From Granulosicoccus sp045106475 (GTDB lineage Bacteria > Pseudomonadota > Gammaproteobacteria > Granulosicoccales > Granulosicoccaceae), in the NCBI GenBank assembly GCA_045106475.1, contig JBGCEO010000051.1, positions 1-64,000 of the forward strand: a stretch of DNA of 64,000 nucleotides, given 5' to 3'. Below are positions 26,474-36,785 of this stretch, in pieces (position 1 is the stretch's first letter; every line of letters begins with the position of its first letter). The translations under genes were made by a program, and so were the position numbers. The notes beneath the pieces were generated by a model. That model was not told the origin of the DNA. It did not search any database and saw only the letters and a program-made list of their open reading frames with translations.

Positions 26474-28291
26474 TCAACTCAGATGGTGCACGTTGGCAAG
26501 CTTATACACAGGCGTGCTCACTCCTTCCATCCGCGCCTTGATCTGCAACGACAGAAATTGAGAGTAATGACGAGACTGGTGCAAATTACCACCGTGAAAC
26601 CACAGATTGGCTTGTTGGGTAGGCTTCCACATATTACGCAGTTCGCCCTCCCATGGGCCTGGGTCTTTTGCAGTATCGGATCCAAGGCCCCAACATTTAC
26701 CTACCTTGTCAGCAACTTCCTGACTGATTAGTTCCGCAGCCCAACCATTCATTGATTGATAACCAGTGGCCAGAACAAGCAGGTCCGCTTCAAGCTCTGA
26801 GCCATCATCAAAAACCACTGTGTTGTCTTTAAAGTCTGCCACGGCCACACCCGATTTGAGTTTGATCTGACCATTTGCAACAAGCTCTGAGGCTCCCACA
26901 TCAATGTAATATCCTGATCCACGGCGAAGGTACTTTACAAAAAGGCCTGAGCCGTCTTCACCAAAATCAAGCATGAAGCCAGCTTTCTCTAATCGATCAT
27001 AGAGGTCCTTATCCTGCCGCTCCATCTCTTGGTAGACCGGTATCTGAAAAGCCGGCAGGATTTTATAGGGCACCGATGCAAAAATCAGATCCGCCTTGTG
27101 ATGATCCACGCCGTTGGCGCGTGCTCTTTCCGAATACAAATCACCCAGCGCCAGCTCCATCAAGGTGTCCGACTTGCAGATATGTGTGCTACTGCGCTGC
27201 ACCATAGTGACATCTGCATCGTTCTCCCAAAGCGCTGCGCAAATATCATGGGAAGAATTGTTAGATCCAATAACAACGACTTTCTTGCCTTTGTACTGAT
27301 CAGGCCCGGGGTGTTGACTGGAGTGCTGTATTTCACCCTTGAATTTTTCTTGACCTGGCAAAGTTGGGATATTAGCTCGCCCGGACATGCCGGTCGCTAG
27401 CACCAGCTGCTTAGGCTTCAGCACCACATCCTTACCATCACGTTTGACAACAACAGTCCATGTTTGCGTCGCCTCATCGAACTCTGCGCTTTGACATTCA
27501 GTCGAGCCCCAATAGTTCAACTCCATAACCTTGGTATACATCTCAAGCCAGTCGCCCAGTTTGTCTTTAGGGGCGAAAACAGGCCAGTGTTCCGGGAAAG
27601 GAAGATACGGTAAATGGTCATACCAAACCGGGTCATGCAGACACAGGCTCTTGTAACGCTTGCGCCAGCTATCGCCCGGTCGTTCATTCTTTTCAACGAT
27701 AATGGTTGGCACGCCAAGCATACGCATACGAGCTCCAAGAGCAATGCCACCTTGGCCACCGCCCACAATGACACAGTAAGGCTGATCATCGTAGCCGAGC
27801 TGATCCTGTTCTGATTGTCGCGCTTCAGCCCAGGTTTGACGACTTTTGTCAGCACCATGGAATACACCGTGAGGGCGCTCTGTGCCTTGCTTTTCCTCAA
27901 AGCCTTTCAACTCCACCATGGTCGTGAGCAGCGTGAATGCCTTGCCATCGCGCAACCGCAAATGCCCGCGCCCCCTGCTCACATCAGTGTCAAACGTTAT
28001 CCACGCATCGGTGATACCGTCAGCCTCAACTGGTTCTTCTTCAATCTGCCAATTGCATGCTTTAACGCGGGACGCGCATTCGTCCACCATCGCCTGAATG
28101 GCTTCTCGTCCCTCCATGGTTGTGATGTTCCAGGTGAAACTGACCATATCCCGCCAGAACCCCTCCTCCTCGAACAACTCGCCAACAGCCTGGCCGTCAT
28201 TTTGAGTCAGGGCCTGATTCAGCTGCTCAAGCCATTTTTCTACGTTCAAACGATCAGTACTGGGTGCAATTTCTGCTGTACTGGTATTCAT
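26474..28291 (-). CDS. Flavin-containing NAD(P)H monooxygenase with N-terminal SnoaL-like domain
   Basis: About 605 residues. The ATG at 28291 is chosen for the upstream GAGGGAGAAG; a longer frame to 28366 lacks a ribosome site. The first about 140 residues resemble a SnoaL/NTF2-like fold. The rest is a YUCCA/flavoprotein-monooxygenase-type enzyme: FAD motif GGGQGGIALGARM, NADPH motif VIGSNNSSHDICAALWE, and an ATGYQS linker motif. Enzymes of this layout add one oxygen to small nitrogen, sulfur or ketone compounds. The substrate is unknown. It is divergent from nadE and monocistronic. Confidence 0.87.
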   Translation of the reverse strand: MNTSTAEIAPSTDRLNVEKWLEQLNQALTQNDGQAVGELFEEEGFWRDMVSFTWNITTMEGREAIQAMVDECASRVKACNWQIEEEPVEADGITDAWITFDTDVSRGRGHLRLRDGKAFTLLTTMVELKGFEEKQGTERPHGVFHGADKSRQTWAEARQSEQDQLGYDDQPYCVIVGGGQGGIALGARMRMLGVPTIIVEKNERPGDSWRKRYKSLCLHDPVWYDHLPYLPFPEHWPVFAPKDKLGDWLEMYTKVMELNYWGSTECQSAEFDEATQTWTVVVKRDGKDVVLKPKQLVLATGMSGRANIPTLPGQEKFKGEIQHSSQHPGPDQYKGKKVVVIGSNNSSHDICAALWENDADVTMVQRSSTHICKSDTLMELALGDLYSERARANGVDHHKADLIFASVPYKILPAFQIPVYQEMERQDKDLYDRLEKAGFMLDFGEDGSGLFVKYLRRGSGYYIDVGASELVANGQIKLKSGVAVADFKDNTVVFDDGSELEADLLVLATGYQSMNGWAAELISQEVADKVGKCWGLGSDTAKDPGPWEGELRNMWKPTQQANLWFHGGNLHQSRHYSQFLSLQIKARMEGVSTPVYKLANVHHLS

Positions 28292-28572
28292 TGTGGTGAC
28301 TTCTCCCTCTGTTATTTTAATAAGGTATCGCGCTTCAATCCGGGGCCATGCGATCAGATACTTCACACTGGCAATGGCCTCGTACGACAGCGCTCTCTAC
28401 GGAGCACTTGCCAGTAAACCCAAGGCCGGTGAATCTGCTCAATCGTGGGACCCTCATCACAGATACCGTCTCAGCACATTACTGTCAACTAATTGGGCAG
28501 ATATACCCTTCTGGACAGGTAGGCACAGGAAATGCGCTGAAAATTCCTGTCCACGCGACTTATACTGATGAA

Positions 28573-30618
28573 ATGAAAGGATATGCACGAATAGCAGGCG
28601 CCGTTCCCGCTGCAGCTGTTGCCGATATGGACAACAATCTGGAGCGTACCTTAAGCCTTTGGCGGGAAGCAGACATTGCAGGCGTCAATGTCATGGTATT
28701 CCCCGAATTAGGACTAAGCGGGTACAGCATTCGCGACCTTTGTCTGAACACGACTCTTCTGGATGCGTGTGAGGCCTCCCTCGCCACCCTGATAAGCTCT
28801 GGCAGTGCGCTGGAGCCAGTAGCCATTGTCGGATTGCCGCTTCGCTATAAGCAGGGCTTGTACAATTGTGCCGCAGTAATACATCAGGGCCGGCTACTTG
28901 GGGTCGTTCCAAAAGCCTACTTGCCTAACTATCGTGAATTCGAAGAAGCAAGATGGTTCCGCAGCGGTTTCGATCTGCTGCCCGACGCCTTTATCAAGAT
29001 CGGTAAACACGAAGCTCCTTTTGGTCTTGATCTGTTATTCAACAGCTCGATAAACGATTTTTTGGTAGGCGTAGAGATCTGTGAAGACATGTGGGTGCAA
29101 GCACCGCCCAGCAGCTCTCAAGTATCAGCAGGCGCAACACTGGTCTGCAATCTGTCTGCTTCTAACTTCACAATCGGCAAAGCCGAGCTGCGTCGACTGC
29201 TTGCCCGATCTGCCTCCGATCGCGGTAAGTGTGCCTACGTCTATGTTGCCGCAGGGCCCGGCGAATCCTCCACCGATGTGAGCTTTGATGCAGATGCATT
29301 CATTTGCGAAAACGGCAGCATCCTGGTTGAGTCTCAACGATTTTTGCGAGGTGGTCAGTTAGTCGTTCAGGATATAGATCTTGAGCTTCTAGCGTTCGAA
29401 CGCCGCTCCACCACAACATTTGGAGATTGCGCCCGTGAGCACCAGAAAGAAATGCGCATCATCGATTTTCAATCCACCCCTGCAGAAGGATTTGTTCGGC
29501 AGGTTTCACGTACACCTTTTCTACCTAAAGACCCGGCAACCCTGGCTAACCGTTGCTGGGAAATGTTCGAAATACAAAGTAACGCATTGGCCACTCGCAT
29601 GGCTGCTATAGGCAAACCCAAATTGGTTTTAGGGGTATCAGGTGGCCTGGATTCGACGCACGCAGCACTAATTGCCGCCGCAGCACTCGATTTACAGGGA
29701 CAACCAAGAAGCGATTTAATCTGTGTAACCCTGCCTGGATTCGGTACCAGCGATGGCACGCGTAACAATGCCGAGAGTCTTTCACACTCACTGGGAGCAA
29801 GCTTCAGTGAAGTAGGCATCTCGGAAGCCAGTCAAAGTGTGTTATCAGCTATCAATCACCCGGCTATCGATAACGTTACAAGCGTTGAGCAGCTTATAGA
29901 GCAACTGCGAACGCACCCTGAACTGGGCGATGTAACCCTGGAGAACGTTCAGGCAAGACTGCGCACGCTACTGCTGATGACCATGGCGAATCAACAAGGC
30001 GGCCTGGTGGTGGGCACCGGGGATCTGTCAGAAAAAGCGCTTGGCTGGTCAACCTATGCCGGGGACCATATTGCGATGTATGACGTTAACTCAGGTGTAC
30101 CCAAAACACTGATTCAGTTTGTCATCCGGTGGGTAGCCAATGAACGCGCCAGCACTTGGAGTGACAGCGAGAAATTGCGTGAAACACTTTTCGCGATTCT
30201 TGATACGCCAATATCCCCTGAACTACTGCCGGCAAATATTGAAGGCGAAATTGCACAACTGACCGAAGAGAAAATTGGTCCTTACGAACTGCACGATTTT
30301 TTCTTGTACCATTTCGTGCGACATGGCGCACGACCGACTCGCATTCTGGATCTCGCCCGTATCGCCTTTGACGAAACAGACTATGACGATCAAACCTTGA
30401 AAAACTGGTTAGGCGTATTCATTCGTCGATTTTTCATGCATCAATTCAAGCGCTCGTGTACAGCCGACGGACCCAAAGTCGGCAATGTCGCTTTGTCTCC
30501 CAGAGGGGATTGGCGCATGCCATCAGATGCCAAGCCTGACACCTGGCTTGCCGACATAGCACAGTGGCGCGCCACCGACGTAGTGGCCAAAGATGCAAGT
30601 ACAAAAGACTACTACTGA
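28573..30618 (+). CDS. nadE: Glutamine-dependent NAD+ synthetase
   Basis: A 681-residue enzyme from the ATG at 28573 (MKGYARIAG); a longer frame to 28348 would overlap the divergent monooxygenase gene. The N-terminal nitrilase-like glutaminase (about 1-280) has its triad in FPELGLSG, KAYLPNYREF and EICEDMW. The C-terminal synthetase domain has the pyrophosphatase loop GVSGGLDSTHAAL. It makes NAD from deamido-NAD, ATP and glutamine-derived ammonia. Length and domain order match the long mycobacterial type rather than the short NH3-only E. coli type. Confidence 0.94.
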   Translation: MKGYARIAGAVPAAAVADMDNNLERTLSLWREADIAGVNVMVFPELGLSGYSIRDLCLNTTLLDACEASLATLISSGSALEPVAIVGLPLRYKQGLYNCAAVIHQGRLLGVVPKAYLPNYREFEEARWFRSGFDLLPDAFIKIGKHEAPFGLDLLFNSSINDFLVGVEICEDMWVQAPPSSSQVSAGATLVCNLSASNFTIGKAELRRLLARSASDRGKCAYVYVAAGPGESSTDVSFDADAFICENGSILVESQRFLRGGQLVVQDIDLELLAFERRSTTTFGDCAREHQKEMRIIDFQSTPAEGFVRQVSRTPFLPKDPATLANRCWEMFEIQSNALATRMAAIGKPKLVLGVSGGLDSTHAALIAAAALDLQGQPRSDLICVTLPGFGTSDGTRNNAESLSHSLGASFSEVGISEASQSVLSAINHPAIDNVTSVEQLIEQLRTHPELGDVTLENVQARLRTLLLMTMANQQGGLVVGTGDLSEKALGWSTYAGDHIAMYDVNSGVPKTLIQFVIRWVANERASTWSDSEKLRETLFAILDTPISPELLPANIEGEIAQLTEEKIGPYELHDFFLYHFVRHGARPTRILDLARIAFDETDYDDQTLKNWLGVFIRRFFMHQFKRSCTADGPKVGNVALSPRGDWRMPSDAKPDTWLADIAQWRATDVVAKDASTKDYY

Positions 30619-30794
30619 AGATGATCTAACCTGCCCCGGTTGCATGGTGAGAGCGCGGACTATATAGATCGAACTATCGCGGCATCATCCAACCGTTGCA
30701 GTCTTTTTCATCGGCAGCGACAGTAGCTTCAATCGATCACAATAGTGCCCAATGCTTGTGTAGCATTGGACTACACGATCAGGGCTTGATTGCC

Positions 30795-32162
30795 CTACAT
30801 GCCCATACCACCCATGCCGGGAGGCATCTGCCCCTTCATGGAGCGCATCATCTTTGCCATGCCACCCTTGCTCATTTTCTTCATGACGCGCGACATTTGT
30901 TGATGCTGTTTGAGTAAGCGATTCAAATCCTGAACCTGCAAACCGGCTCCTGCCGCAATACGTTTCTTACGCGAACCCTTAAGAATTGCCGGGTATTTTC
31001 GCTCTTGTGGGGTCATCGAATTGACCAGTGCGATCATGCGTTTGAATTCCTTGTCATCAACCTTGCTTTTCACTGAGTCAGGCAAATTACCCGCCCCGGG
31101 CATTTTATCCATCAGCGATGCCATACCGCCCATATTGGCCATTTGCTCAAGCTGATCCTTCAGATCATTCAGATCAAAATTCTTACCCTTCTTCATCTTG
31201 TTGGCGAATTTCTCCGCCTTGACATGATCAACCTTAGCGGTGACCTCTTCAACAAGACTAACTACATCACCCATGCCCAGAATGCGCGATGCTATCCGGT
31301 CAGGATGGAACGTTTCAAGGGCATCGGTTTTTTCTCCCGAGCCAATGAACTTGATGGGCTTACCCGTAACAACACGCACGGACAAGGCTGCACCACCACG
31401 CGCATCACCATCGGTTTTGGTGAGCACTACACCGGTCAAAGGCAAGGCTTCTCCAAAGGCTGCAGCCGTGTTAGCAGCATCCTGCCCCGTCATACTGTCA
31501 ACGACAAACAGAGTTTCTATAGGCTTAACCGCTGCATGCAGCTGCTTGATTTCCGCCATCATCTCCTCATCGATGGCCAGGCGTCCTGCGGTATCGACCA
31601 GCAGCACATCAACCAGCTGTTTACGCGCCTCGGCTAGAGCTGCGTTGGCAATATCAACCGGTGACTGATCATTCTCGCTGGCAAAGAAGATCGCCTCGAC
31701 GCTACCAGCCAGAGTCTCCAGCTGTTTGATGGCGGCCGGACGATACACATCGCAACTCACCACCATGACCTTTTTCTTGTCCCGCTCCTTGAGCAAGCGG
31801 GCCAATTTACCCACCGTGGTGGTTTTACCCGCACCTTGTAATCCTGCCATCAGAATCACAGCTGGCGGTTGAGTAGCCAGATTGAGCGGCTCGGCATTGT
31901 CTCCCATCACGGCGATGAGCTCGTCGCTCACAACCTTGATAAATGCCTGACCGGGTGAAAGGCTGCCGATGACTTCCTGCCCCATGGCCTTTTCACGAAC
32001 CGAATCAATCAGTTGCTTCACTACCGGTAGGGCAACATCGGCCTCGAGCAAGGCCATACGCACATCTCGCAGCGTATCTTTGACGTTGTCTTCGCTCAGT
32101 CGGCCCTGTCCGCGAAGATTTTTGATCGTGCGGCCTAACCGCTCACTTAGATTGTCGAACAT
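30795..32162 (-). CDS. ffh: Signal recognition particle protein Ffh
   Basis: A 455-residue SRP54-type GTPase that binds 4.5S RNA and signal sequences and delivers ribosomes to FtsY. Order: N domain (MFDNLSERLG..., about 1-90), G domain with AGLQGAGKTTTVGKLA (about 105-120), DTAGRLAIDEEM and TKTDGDARGGAAL, then the methionine-rich M domain ending MKGQMPPGMGGMGM. In many gammaproteobacteria ffh lies directly divergent from ypjD and corB; here about 5.6 kb separates them. Confidence 0.97.
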   Translation of the reverse strand: MFDNLSERLGRTIKNLRGQGRLSEDNVKDTLRDVRMALLEADVALPVVKQLIDSVREKAMGQEVIGSLSPGQAFIKVVSDELIAVMGDNAEPLNLATQPPAVILMAGLQGAGKTTTVGKLARLLKERDKKKVMVVSCDVYRPAAIKQLETLAGSVEAIFFASENDQSPVDIANAALAEARKQLVDVLLVDTAGRLAIDEEMMAEIKQLHAAVKPIETLFVVDSMTGQDAANTAAAFGEALPLTGVVLTKTDGDARGGAALSVRVVTGKPIKFIGSGEKTDALETFHPDRIASRILGMGDVVSLVEEVTAKVDHVKAEKFANKMKKGKNFDLNDLKDQLEQMANMGGMASLMDKMPGAGNLPDSVKSKVDDKEFKRMIALVNSMTPQERKYPAILKGSRKKRIAAGAGLQVQDLNRLLKQHQQMSRVMKKMSKGGMAKMMRSMKGQMPPGMGGMGM

Positions 32163-32438
32163 GCGATGCCTTTTTGTTGGAGCCTGACGCTTCTAAAGTT
32201 CACAAGTATACGGGCACATCGCGGCCCTTTCACCCCGTATCCTCTGCGCCGGTCATTTGGAAGTAGAATCCAGCCCCACCCCGGAACCTTAGAAACAGGC
32301 TGCCAACCCACGCCCATACTGCTGCTTAACTGGATGGAATACGAAAATTAAAGCGGATTTGGCGCAATCAGCCGGCCCCCTGAGCCGTTAATCTGGTAAC
32401 CGGCAGGTGATACGGCCCCAACTTTTGGCAACGGCAAG
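32163..32438. other. Intergenic region between ffh and the ECF sigma gene
   Basis: 276 bases without an open frame I would support. It must hold divergent promoters for ffh and the sigma/anti-sigma/DUF255/dsbA genes, but no convincing -35/-10 pair or hairpin could be assigned by eye. Confidence 0.5.
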
Positions 32439-33005
32439 ATGATATTACTCAGCAAGAAGCAGCAAGAAGCTCTGATACAGGCTGGGTACCGATATGCATG
32501 TGCGCTCAGCAGCGATCCGGACTCCTCACGTGATCTGGTTCACGATGCGTGGATCTCGATCACAAAACGTTATGGTTCACGCCCCGACAAAGCGCTTTTG
32601 TTCCGTGTAATTCGTAACCGTTACATCGATCACTATAGACGCGCAGCGCGCTTCAGTCATGTTGACTTTGACGATCAGGATATGACGACACACGATGCAG
32701 CGGGTGGTATGTCCGGTTTGATTGATCCCGATGGAGAGCAGTTATCGCGCAGCTTGGAAACCTTGCGCTCCGAAGAGCGAGAAGCCTTGTTCCTATCGGT
32801 AGTCGAGGGATATACGGCCGCTGAAATTGCAGAACTGAGCAATCGCTCCAGAGGAACAGTCCTGAGCCAGATACATCGCGCTAAAGCAAAATTAAAGCTT
32901 TTGCTGATGGAGGGCAGTTCCGAACCGGGATCATCAGCTTCAACACCGGAGACGACCTCTAAAGCCGCACAGATAATATCAATAAAAGCAGGCCGGACAC
33001 GCTAA
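32439..33005 (+). CDS. ECF-type RNA polymerase sigma factor
   Basis: A 188-residue sigma-70-family factor with only regions 2 and 4. Region 2 (about 25-70) includes SRDLVHDAWISITKRYG and RVIRNRYIDHYRRAAR. Region 4 (about 105-155) includes EREALFLSVVEGYTAAEIAE and the helix-turn-helix RGTVLSQIHRAKAKL. A low-complexity tail follows. The stop codon overlaps the start of the next gene by one base (TAATG), as is common for sigma/anti-sigma pairs. It probably drives its own operon and the downstream periplasmic redox genes (inferred). Confidence 0.9.
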   Translation: MILLSKKQQEALIQAGYRYACALSSDPDSSRDLVHDAWISITKRYGSRPDKALLFRVIRNRYIDHYRRAARFSHVDFDDQDMTTHDAAGGMSGLIDPDGEQLSRSLETLRSEEREALFLSVVEGYTAAEIAELSNRSRGTVLSQIHRAKAKLKLLLMEGSSEPGSSASTPETTSKAAQIISIKAGRTR

Positions 33006-33562
33006 TGGATACGCTCGATAAACACCTACGTGCACACTACGAAGCCACTGCTCTTGAAAAGAATCAGTTGCACAGGATCATGAAATCACGCTCAACAGAG
33101 CGCCGCGTGTTTCGTGTGCTAAGCGGAGCTATAGCCGCGGGCGTCATGTTGCTGGCAAGCCTTGCAGTTCATCACCAGACCAGTATTGGTGAACGTGTAG
33201 ATCGCACACTGCGTGAAGCCGCACTGAATCATAGCACCCGACTTGATCTGGAATTCATGTCCGATAAGATCAATACACTGAATCAGCAGATGGCCTTGCT
33301 GCCTTTCACAATAAGCCTGCCTGCATCGCTTGATAGTAATTATAAAATCGTGGGAACCCGATACTGCACCATGAATGGCAAGTTGGCTGCTCATGTGAAA
33401 TTGCTGGATACCTCATCGCACAATACAGTCAGCATATTCATGACCAGTGTGGACGAAGACCTTGAGCATCTGGACAACAAACAGCGCATGATTGACGGGC
33501 TTGACGTCAAGCTCTGGCGCGAACGCGGTTTGTTCTATGCAATGGCTCAGACCACATCGTAA
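33005..33562 (+). CDS. Single-span membrane protein, probable anti-sigma partner
   Basis: A 185-residue protein with a cytosolic N-terminus of about 35 residues, one membrane span (about 38-57, SGAIAAGVMLLASLAVHH) and a periplasmic C-terminal domain. It has no zinc-binding HxxxCxxC motif, so it is not a classic ZAS-type anti-sigma factor. Position and coupling to the sigma gene (one-base overlap) make an anti-sigma or sensor role likely. The periplasmic part has a single cysteine (YCTMNG) that might sense thiol state (guess). Confidence 0.7.
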   Translation: MDTLDKHLRAHYEATALEKNQLHRIMKSRSTERRVFRVLSGAIAAGVMLLASLAVHHQTSIGERVDRTLREAALNHSTRLDLEFMSDKINTLNQQMALLPFTISLPASLDSNYKIVGTRYCTMNGKLAAHVKLLDTSSHNTVSIFMTSVDEDLEHLDNKQRMIDGLDVKLWRERGLFYAMAQTTS

Positions 33563-33606
33563 AAACCCACCCCTTCTCTTTCGACGTACTTGAGGTTTGT
33601 AAGCCC

Positions 33607-36027
33607 ATGCAGACACTGCAAAAGCTGATAGCGTGCTCGCTACTGACCAGCTCACTATACTCATGCTTGACACTGGCACAATCGTCGAATCAGACTGGTA
33701 CAGAGACAAACGATCATCAGCCTATTGTTGCCCTGAACACAGACCCGGCGTTGTCTACACAACTGGTTAAGATCTATGAATCTCTAGGCAAAGACTATCA
33801 GCCCCGCACAGAACATCTTTTCGATGATGGCACTCCGGTGTATATCAATCGACTCATTGATGAAGATTCACCCTACTTGCGCCAACATGCGCATAACCCG
33901 GTCAACTGGTACCCATGGGGTGATGAAGCTTTTGCGGTTGCCGAACGGGAAAACAAACCAATTTTCCTGTCTATTGGCTACGCAACCTGCCATTGGTGCC
34001 ATGTAATGGAACGCGAGAGTTTTGAGAACATCGTGATTGCCAACAGGATGAACGAGCAGTACATCTCTATTAAAGTGGATAGAGAGCAATTGCCTGACGT
34101 TGATGCCTTGTTTATGAGTGCAGTCATGATGATTAACGGCAGTGGCGGCTGGCCCATGTCCAGTTTCCTGGATACTGATGGTCGGCCCTTCTATGGTGCT
34201 ACCTATTTCCGGCCTGATGATTTCAATCGATTGCTTGGAAGGATTGCTGAGCTATGGCACACCGAGCATGACACTCTATTGGCGCAGGCTGCTCAAGTTT
34301 CAAATGCCATCGATCAGATCAATGACACCAGTGCGAAGGCACAGGAAGTGGGTGCTCAAGAGATCGAACGCGCACTAGTCGAAGCAATAGCAGGTTTTGA
34401 TGAAAGAAACGGTGGCTTTGGCGGCGCGCCTAAATTTCCTCGAGAGCCAACATTGTATTTTTTACTGGATCAAGCCCAACGTAACCACAACAGTGAAGCG
34501 TTGAAGGTGGCCGACGAAACACTAAAGCACATGGCAGACGGTGGTATTCATGATCAAGTGGGCGGTGGTTTCCATCGCTATGCAGTGGACTCGGTCTGGC
34601 TAGTACCTCACTTTGAGAAAATGCTATACAACCAGGCAGCGTTGGCGCGCAACTATGCACAAGCCTATCAATTGACTGGCGATTCCGCACACAAGCGCAC
34701 AGCCACTCGCATTCTTGATTATGTGCTGCGTGACATGACTGCACCCAATGGCACATTCTATTCGGCCACAGATGCAGACTCAGAGGGTGAGGAGGGCAGC
34801 TTCTTTATTTGGACACCAGAACAACTTGATGCAGTACTGGGCGAAGAAGATGCTCAGATGGCAAAACTTGTATGGAACGTCACGGGCGAGGGTAATTTCG
34901 AAGGCACGTCCATTTTGCATATGAGCGACTCGATTGCGCAACTAGCCAGCCAGTTGGAATTAAGCGAACCCGAACTACTGGCAAAACTGGATCAGTGGAC
35001 TGAGTTACTAAGACTAGCGCGTGAACAACGCGAACACCCTCTGCGCGATGAAAAAATTCTGAGTAGCTGGAACGGCATGATGATAAGCGCTCTGGTAGAA
35101 GGCGCAGATCGATTAAAGAATGAACGTTACCTGAAGGCTGCAGAAAAAGCTGCCAACTCGCTCTGGCGCGATATGCATAATGGCAAAGGTGAGCTCTACC
35201 GAAGCTACTTCAACGATCGCGCCAGCATCGACGGTACACAGGCCGACTATGCCTACCTGGCCGAAGCATTCCTCGCGCTCTATGACGCAACAGCAACAGA
35301 AAAATGGCTTAATCGTGCCATGCAACTCAGTGAAACAATGAACGAAAAATTCTGGGATCTGGAACATGGTGCCTACTACATGGGAGGCAGCAGCGTCAGC
35401 GGAGCAAGCTTGAGTTCCCGACCCAAGGATCTAAACGATAACGCCATAGCTTCAGGCAACTCTGTTGCATTGCGTGTTCTGGCTCGTTTGTACAAACGAA
35501 CCGGCGAACCCGGCTATGAAGCTCTGGCTAATCAATTGATCAATGCACTCTCCAGCCGAATCGCTCAGCAGCCTGCAGGTTACTACTATCTATTAACCGG
35601 TGTGAGTGAACATTTAGCCGGCGAACGGGGCAACGTCCAATATGGGGGCAGAGGCGTGGTCAAATCAAAGGCAGAGATCAAAAACAACAGGCTTAGCGTC
35701 ACCATTACGCTGGCCGATGGCTGGCACATCAATTCAGACAAGCCCCTCCAGGACTATCTGATACCCACTCGCCTGAGTTCGAAAGATGGCCAGCTCTTGG
35801 AAAACGTCACCTACCCTGCCCCTCACCTACGTACGCTCGGATTTCAGACATCGGAGTTGTCGCTATTTGAAAACCAATTTGAGCTGACTGCCGATCTGCC
35901 CTCTGGTGCAGAATCAGAAACAAACCAACAAGCTCAGCAATTCACCGAATTCGACCTTCAATTACAGGCCTGCAACGACAAAACCTGCCTTGCGCCAGAA
36001 ACACTTTCGCTTTTAGTGTTTGAATAA
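33607..36027 (+). CDS. DUF255 thioredoxin-domain protein with C-terminal DsbD-alpha-like domain
   Basis: An 806-residue protein of the YyaL/SSP411 (spermatogenesis-associated protein 20) family. The N-terminus looks like a signal or lipoprotein signal (ACSLLTSSLYSC). The DUF255 thioredoxin fold follows, with HNPVNWYPWG and the redox pair in TCHWCHVMERESF (C128 and C131). A long alpha/alpha-barrel-like middle region reaches about 670. The last about 120 residues (DGWHINSDKP ... LQACNDKTCLAPETLSL) look like the N-terminal alpha domain of DsbD, including its CxxxxC pair. Family members are usually cytosolic and lack this tail, so this version appears periplasmic and built to receive electrons. 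It precedes a DsbA gene by 51 bases. Confidence 0.87.
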   Translation: MQTLQKLIACSLLTSSLYSCLTLAQSSNQTGTETNDHQPIVALNTDPALSTQLVKIYESLGKDYQPRTEHLFDDGTPVYINRLIDEDSPYLRQHAHNPVNWYPWGDEAFAVAERENKPIFLSIGYATCHWCHVMERESFENIVIANRMNEQYISIKVDREQLPDVDALFMSAVMMINGSGGWPMSSFLDTDGRPFYGATYFRPDDFNRLLGRIAELWHTEHDTLLAQAAQVSNAIDQINDTSAKAQEVGAQEIERALVEAIAGFDERNGGFGGAPKFPREPTLYFLLDQAQRNHNSEALKVADETLKHMADGGIHDQVGGGFHRYAVDSVWLVPHFEKMLYNQAALARNYAQAYQLTGDSAHKRTATRILDYVLRDMTAPNGTFYSATDADSEGEEGSFFIWTPEQLDAVLGEEDAQMAKLVWNVTGEGNFEGTSILHMSDSIAQLASQLELSEPELLAKLDQWTELLRLAREQREHPLRDEKILSSWNGMMISALVEGADRLKNERYLKAAEKAANSLWRDMHNGKGELYRSYFNDRASIDGTQADYAYLAEAFLALYDATATEKWLNRAMQLSETMNEKFWDLEHGAYYMGGSSVSGASLSSRPKDLNDNAIASGNSVALRVLARLYKRTGEPGYEALANQLINALSSRIAQQPAGYYYLLTGVSEHLAGERGNVQYGGRGVVKSKAEIKNNRLSVTITLADGWHINSDKPLQDYLIPTRLSSKDGQLLENVTYPAPHLRTLGFQTSELSLFENQFELTADLPSGAESETNQQAQQFTEFDLQLQACNDKTCLAPETLSLLVFE

Positions 36028-36078
36028 GACCTGTAACCTGCATAGTATTCCCAAATCCACATCCAACCGGACTTTTTT

Positions 36079-36723
36079 ATGCCGCTGCTCACAAGACGTT
36101 CTCTGTTTTCACTCGTATTTTTATCTTGCCTTTCCATAACTGCCACAACGGCCATAGCGCAAAGTAACCCTGATGGCTACGAAACGCTGACCACGCCTGT
36201 CGCCGTCAATCCAGCAACCGCTGAAAGCGGAAACGTAGAAGTTGTAGAGTTTTTCTGGTTTGGATGCCCTCACTGCTTTAATTTCGAACCCAGCATCAAT
36301 GAATGGAATGAAAGCAAGCCGGACTATGTTGATTTCGTCAGAGAAGCGCCACCTTTTAATCCATCATGGTTGCCCCATTCACAAGCATTCTATGCAGCGA
36401 AGGTACTGGGTGTAACCGATGTAATGTTTGAGCCTTTTTTCAATGCCATTCATATAGAAAGGCAACCGTTACGGGATGCAGAGTCAATTTCTGATTTTGT
36501 GGCTACGCTGGGAATCGATTCTGAACAGTTCCTTAGCGCCATGAAATCACGTGAAGTACAAGTGCTAATCGAACAGTCTTTGGAACTGGCTATCGAGGTC
36601 GGTGTACGAGGTGTGCCATCCGTTCTCATTAATGGCAAATACATGACCAGCAATTCTATCGCCGGTGGTCATGATCAGATTATCCAGGCAATCAACACCC
36701 TAACGGAACAAGAAAAAAAGTAA
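36079..36723 (+). CDS. dsbA: DsbA-family thiol:disulfide oxidoreductase
   Basis: A 214-residue periplasmic protein. The signal peptide is about 1-28 (TRRSLF...TAIAQ), its paired arginines making Tat export conceivable though Sec is likelier. The active site is FGCPHCFNF (CPHC, as in DsbA), the helical insert follows, and the cis-proline loop is GVRGVPSVLINGKY. It introduces disulfides into exported proteins and is normally reoxidised by DsbB. Placement after the DUF255/DsbD-alpha gene suggests a paired thiol-handling unit. A strong hairpin terminator follows. Confidence 0.92.
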   Translation: MPLLTRRSLFSLVFLSCLSITATTAIAQSNPDGYETLTTPVAVNPATAESGNVEVVEFFWFGCPHCFNFEPSINEWNESKPDYVDFVREAPPFNPSWLPHSQAFYAAKVLGVTDVMFEPFFNAIHIERQPLRDAESISDFVATLGIDSEQFLSAMKSREVQVLIEQSLELAIEVGVRGVPSVLINGKYMTSNSIAGGHDQIIQAINTLTEQEKK

Positions 36724-36785
36724 TAACGGTGCAGTGCCCGTCATTCTTTTAGACGCGAGTTTTTGCAGCTCATTGCATTCATGAC

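Noticed and set aside
27815..28417. A 200-codon plus-strand frame opposite the monooxygenase start
   Set aside because: It overlaps a clear gene, has no recognisable domain and no ribosome site.
30749..30769. Hairpin CCAATGC...GCATTGG downstream of ffh
   Set aside because: 7-base stem, no T-run in either direction; left as possible but unsupported.
31143..31637. A 164-codon frame opposite ffh
   Set aside because: Ffh is unmistakable; the other strand's frame is a by-product.
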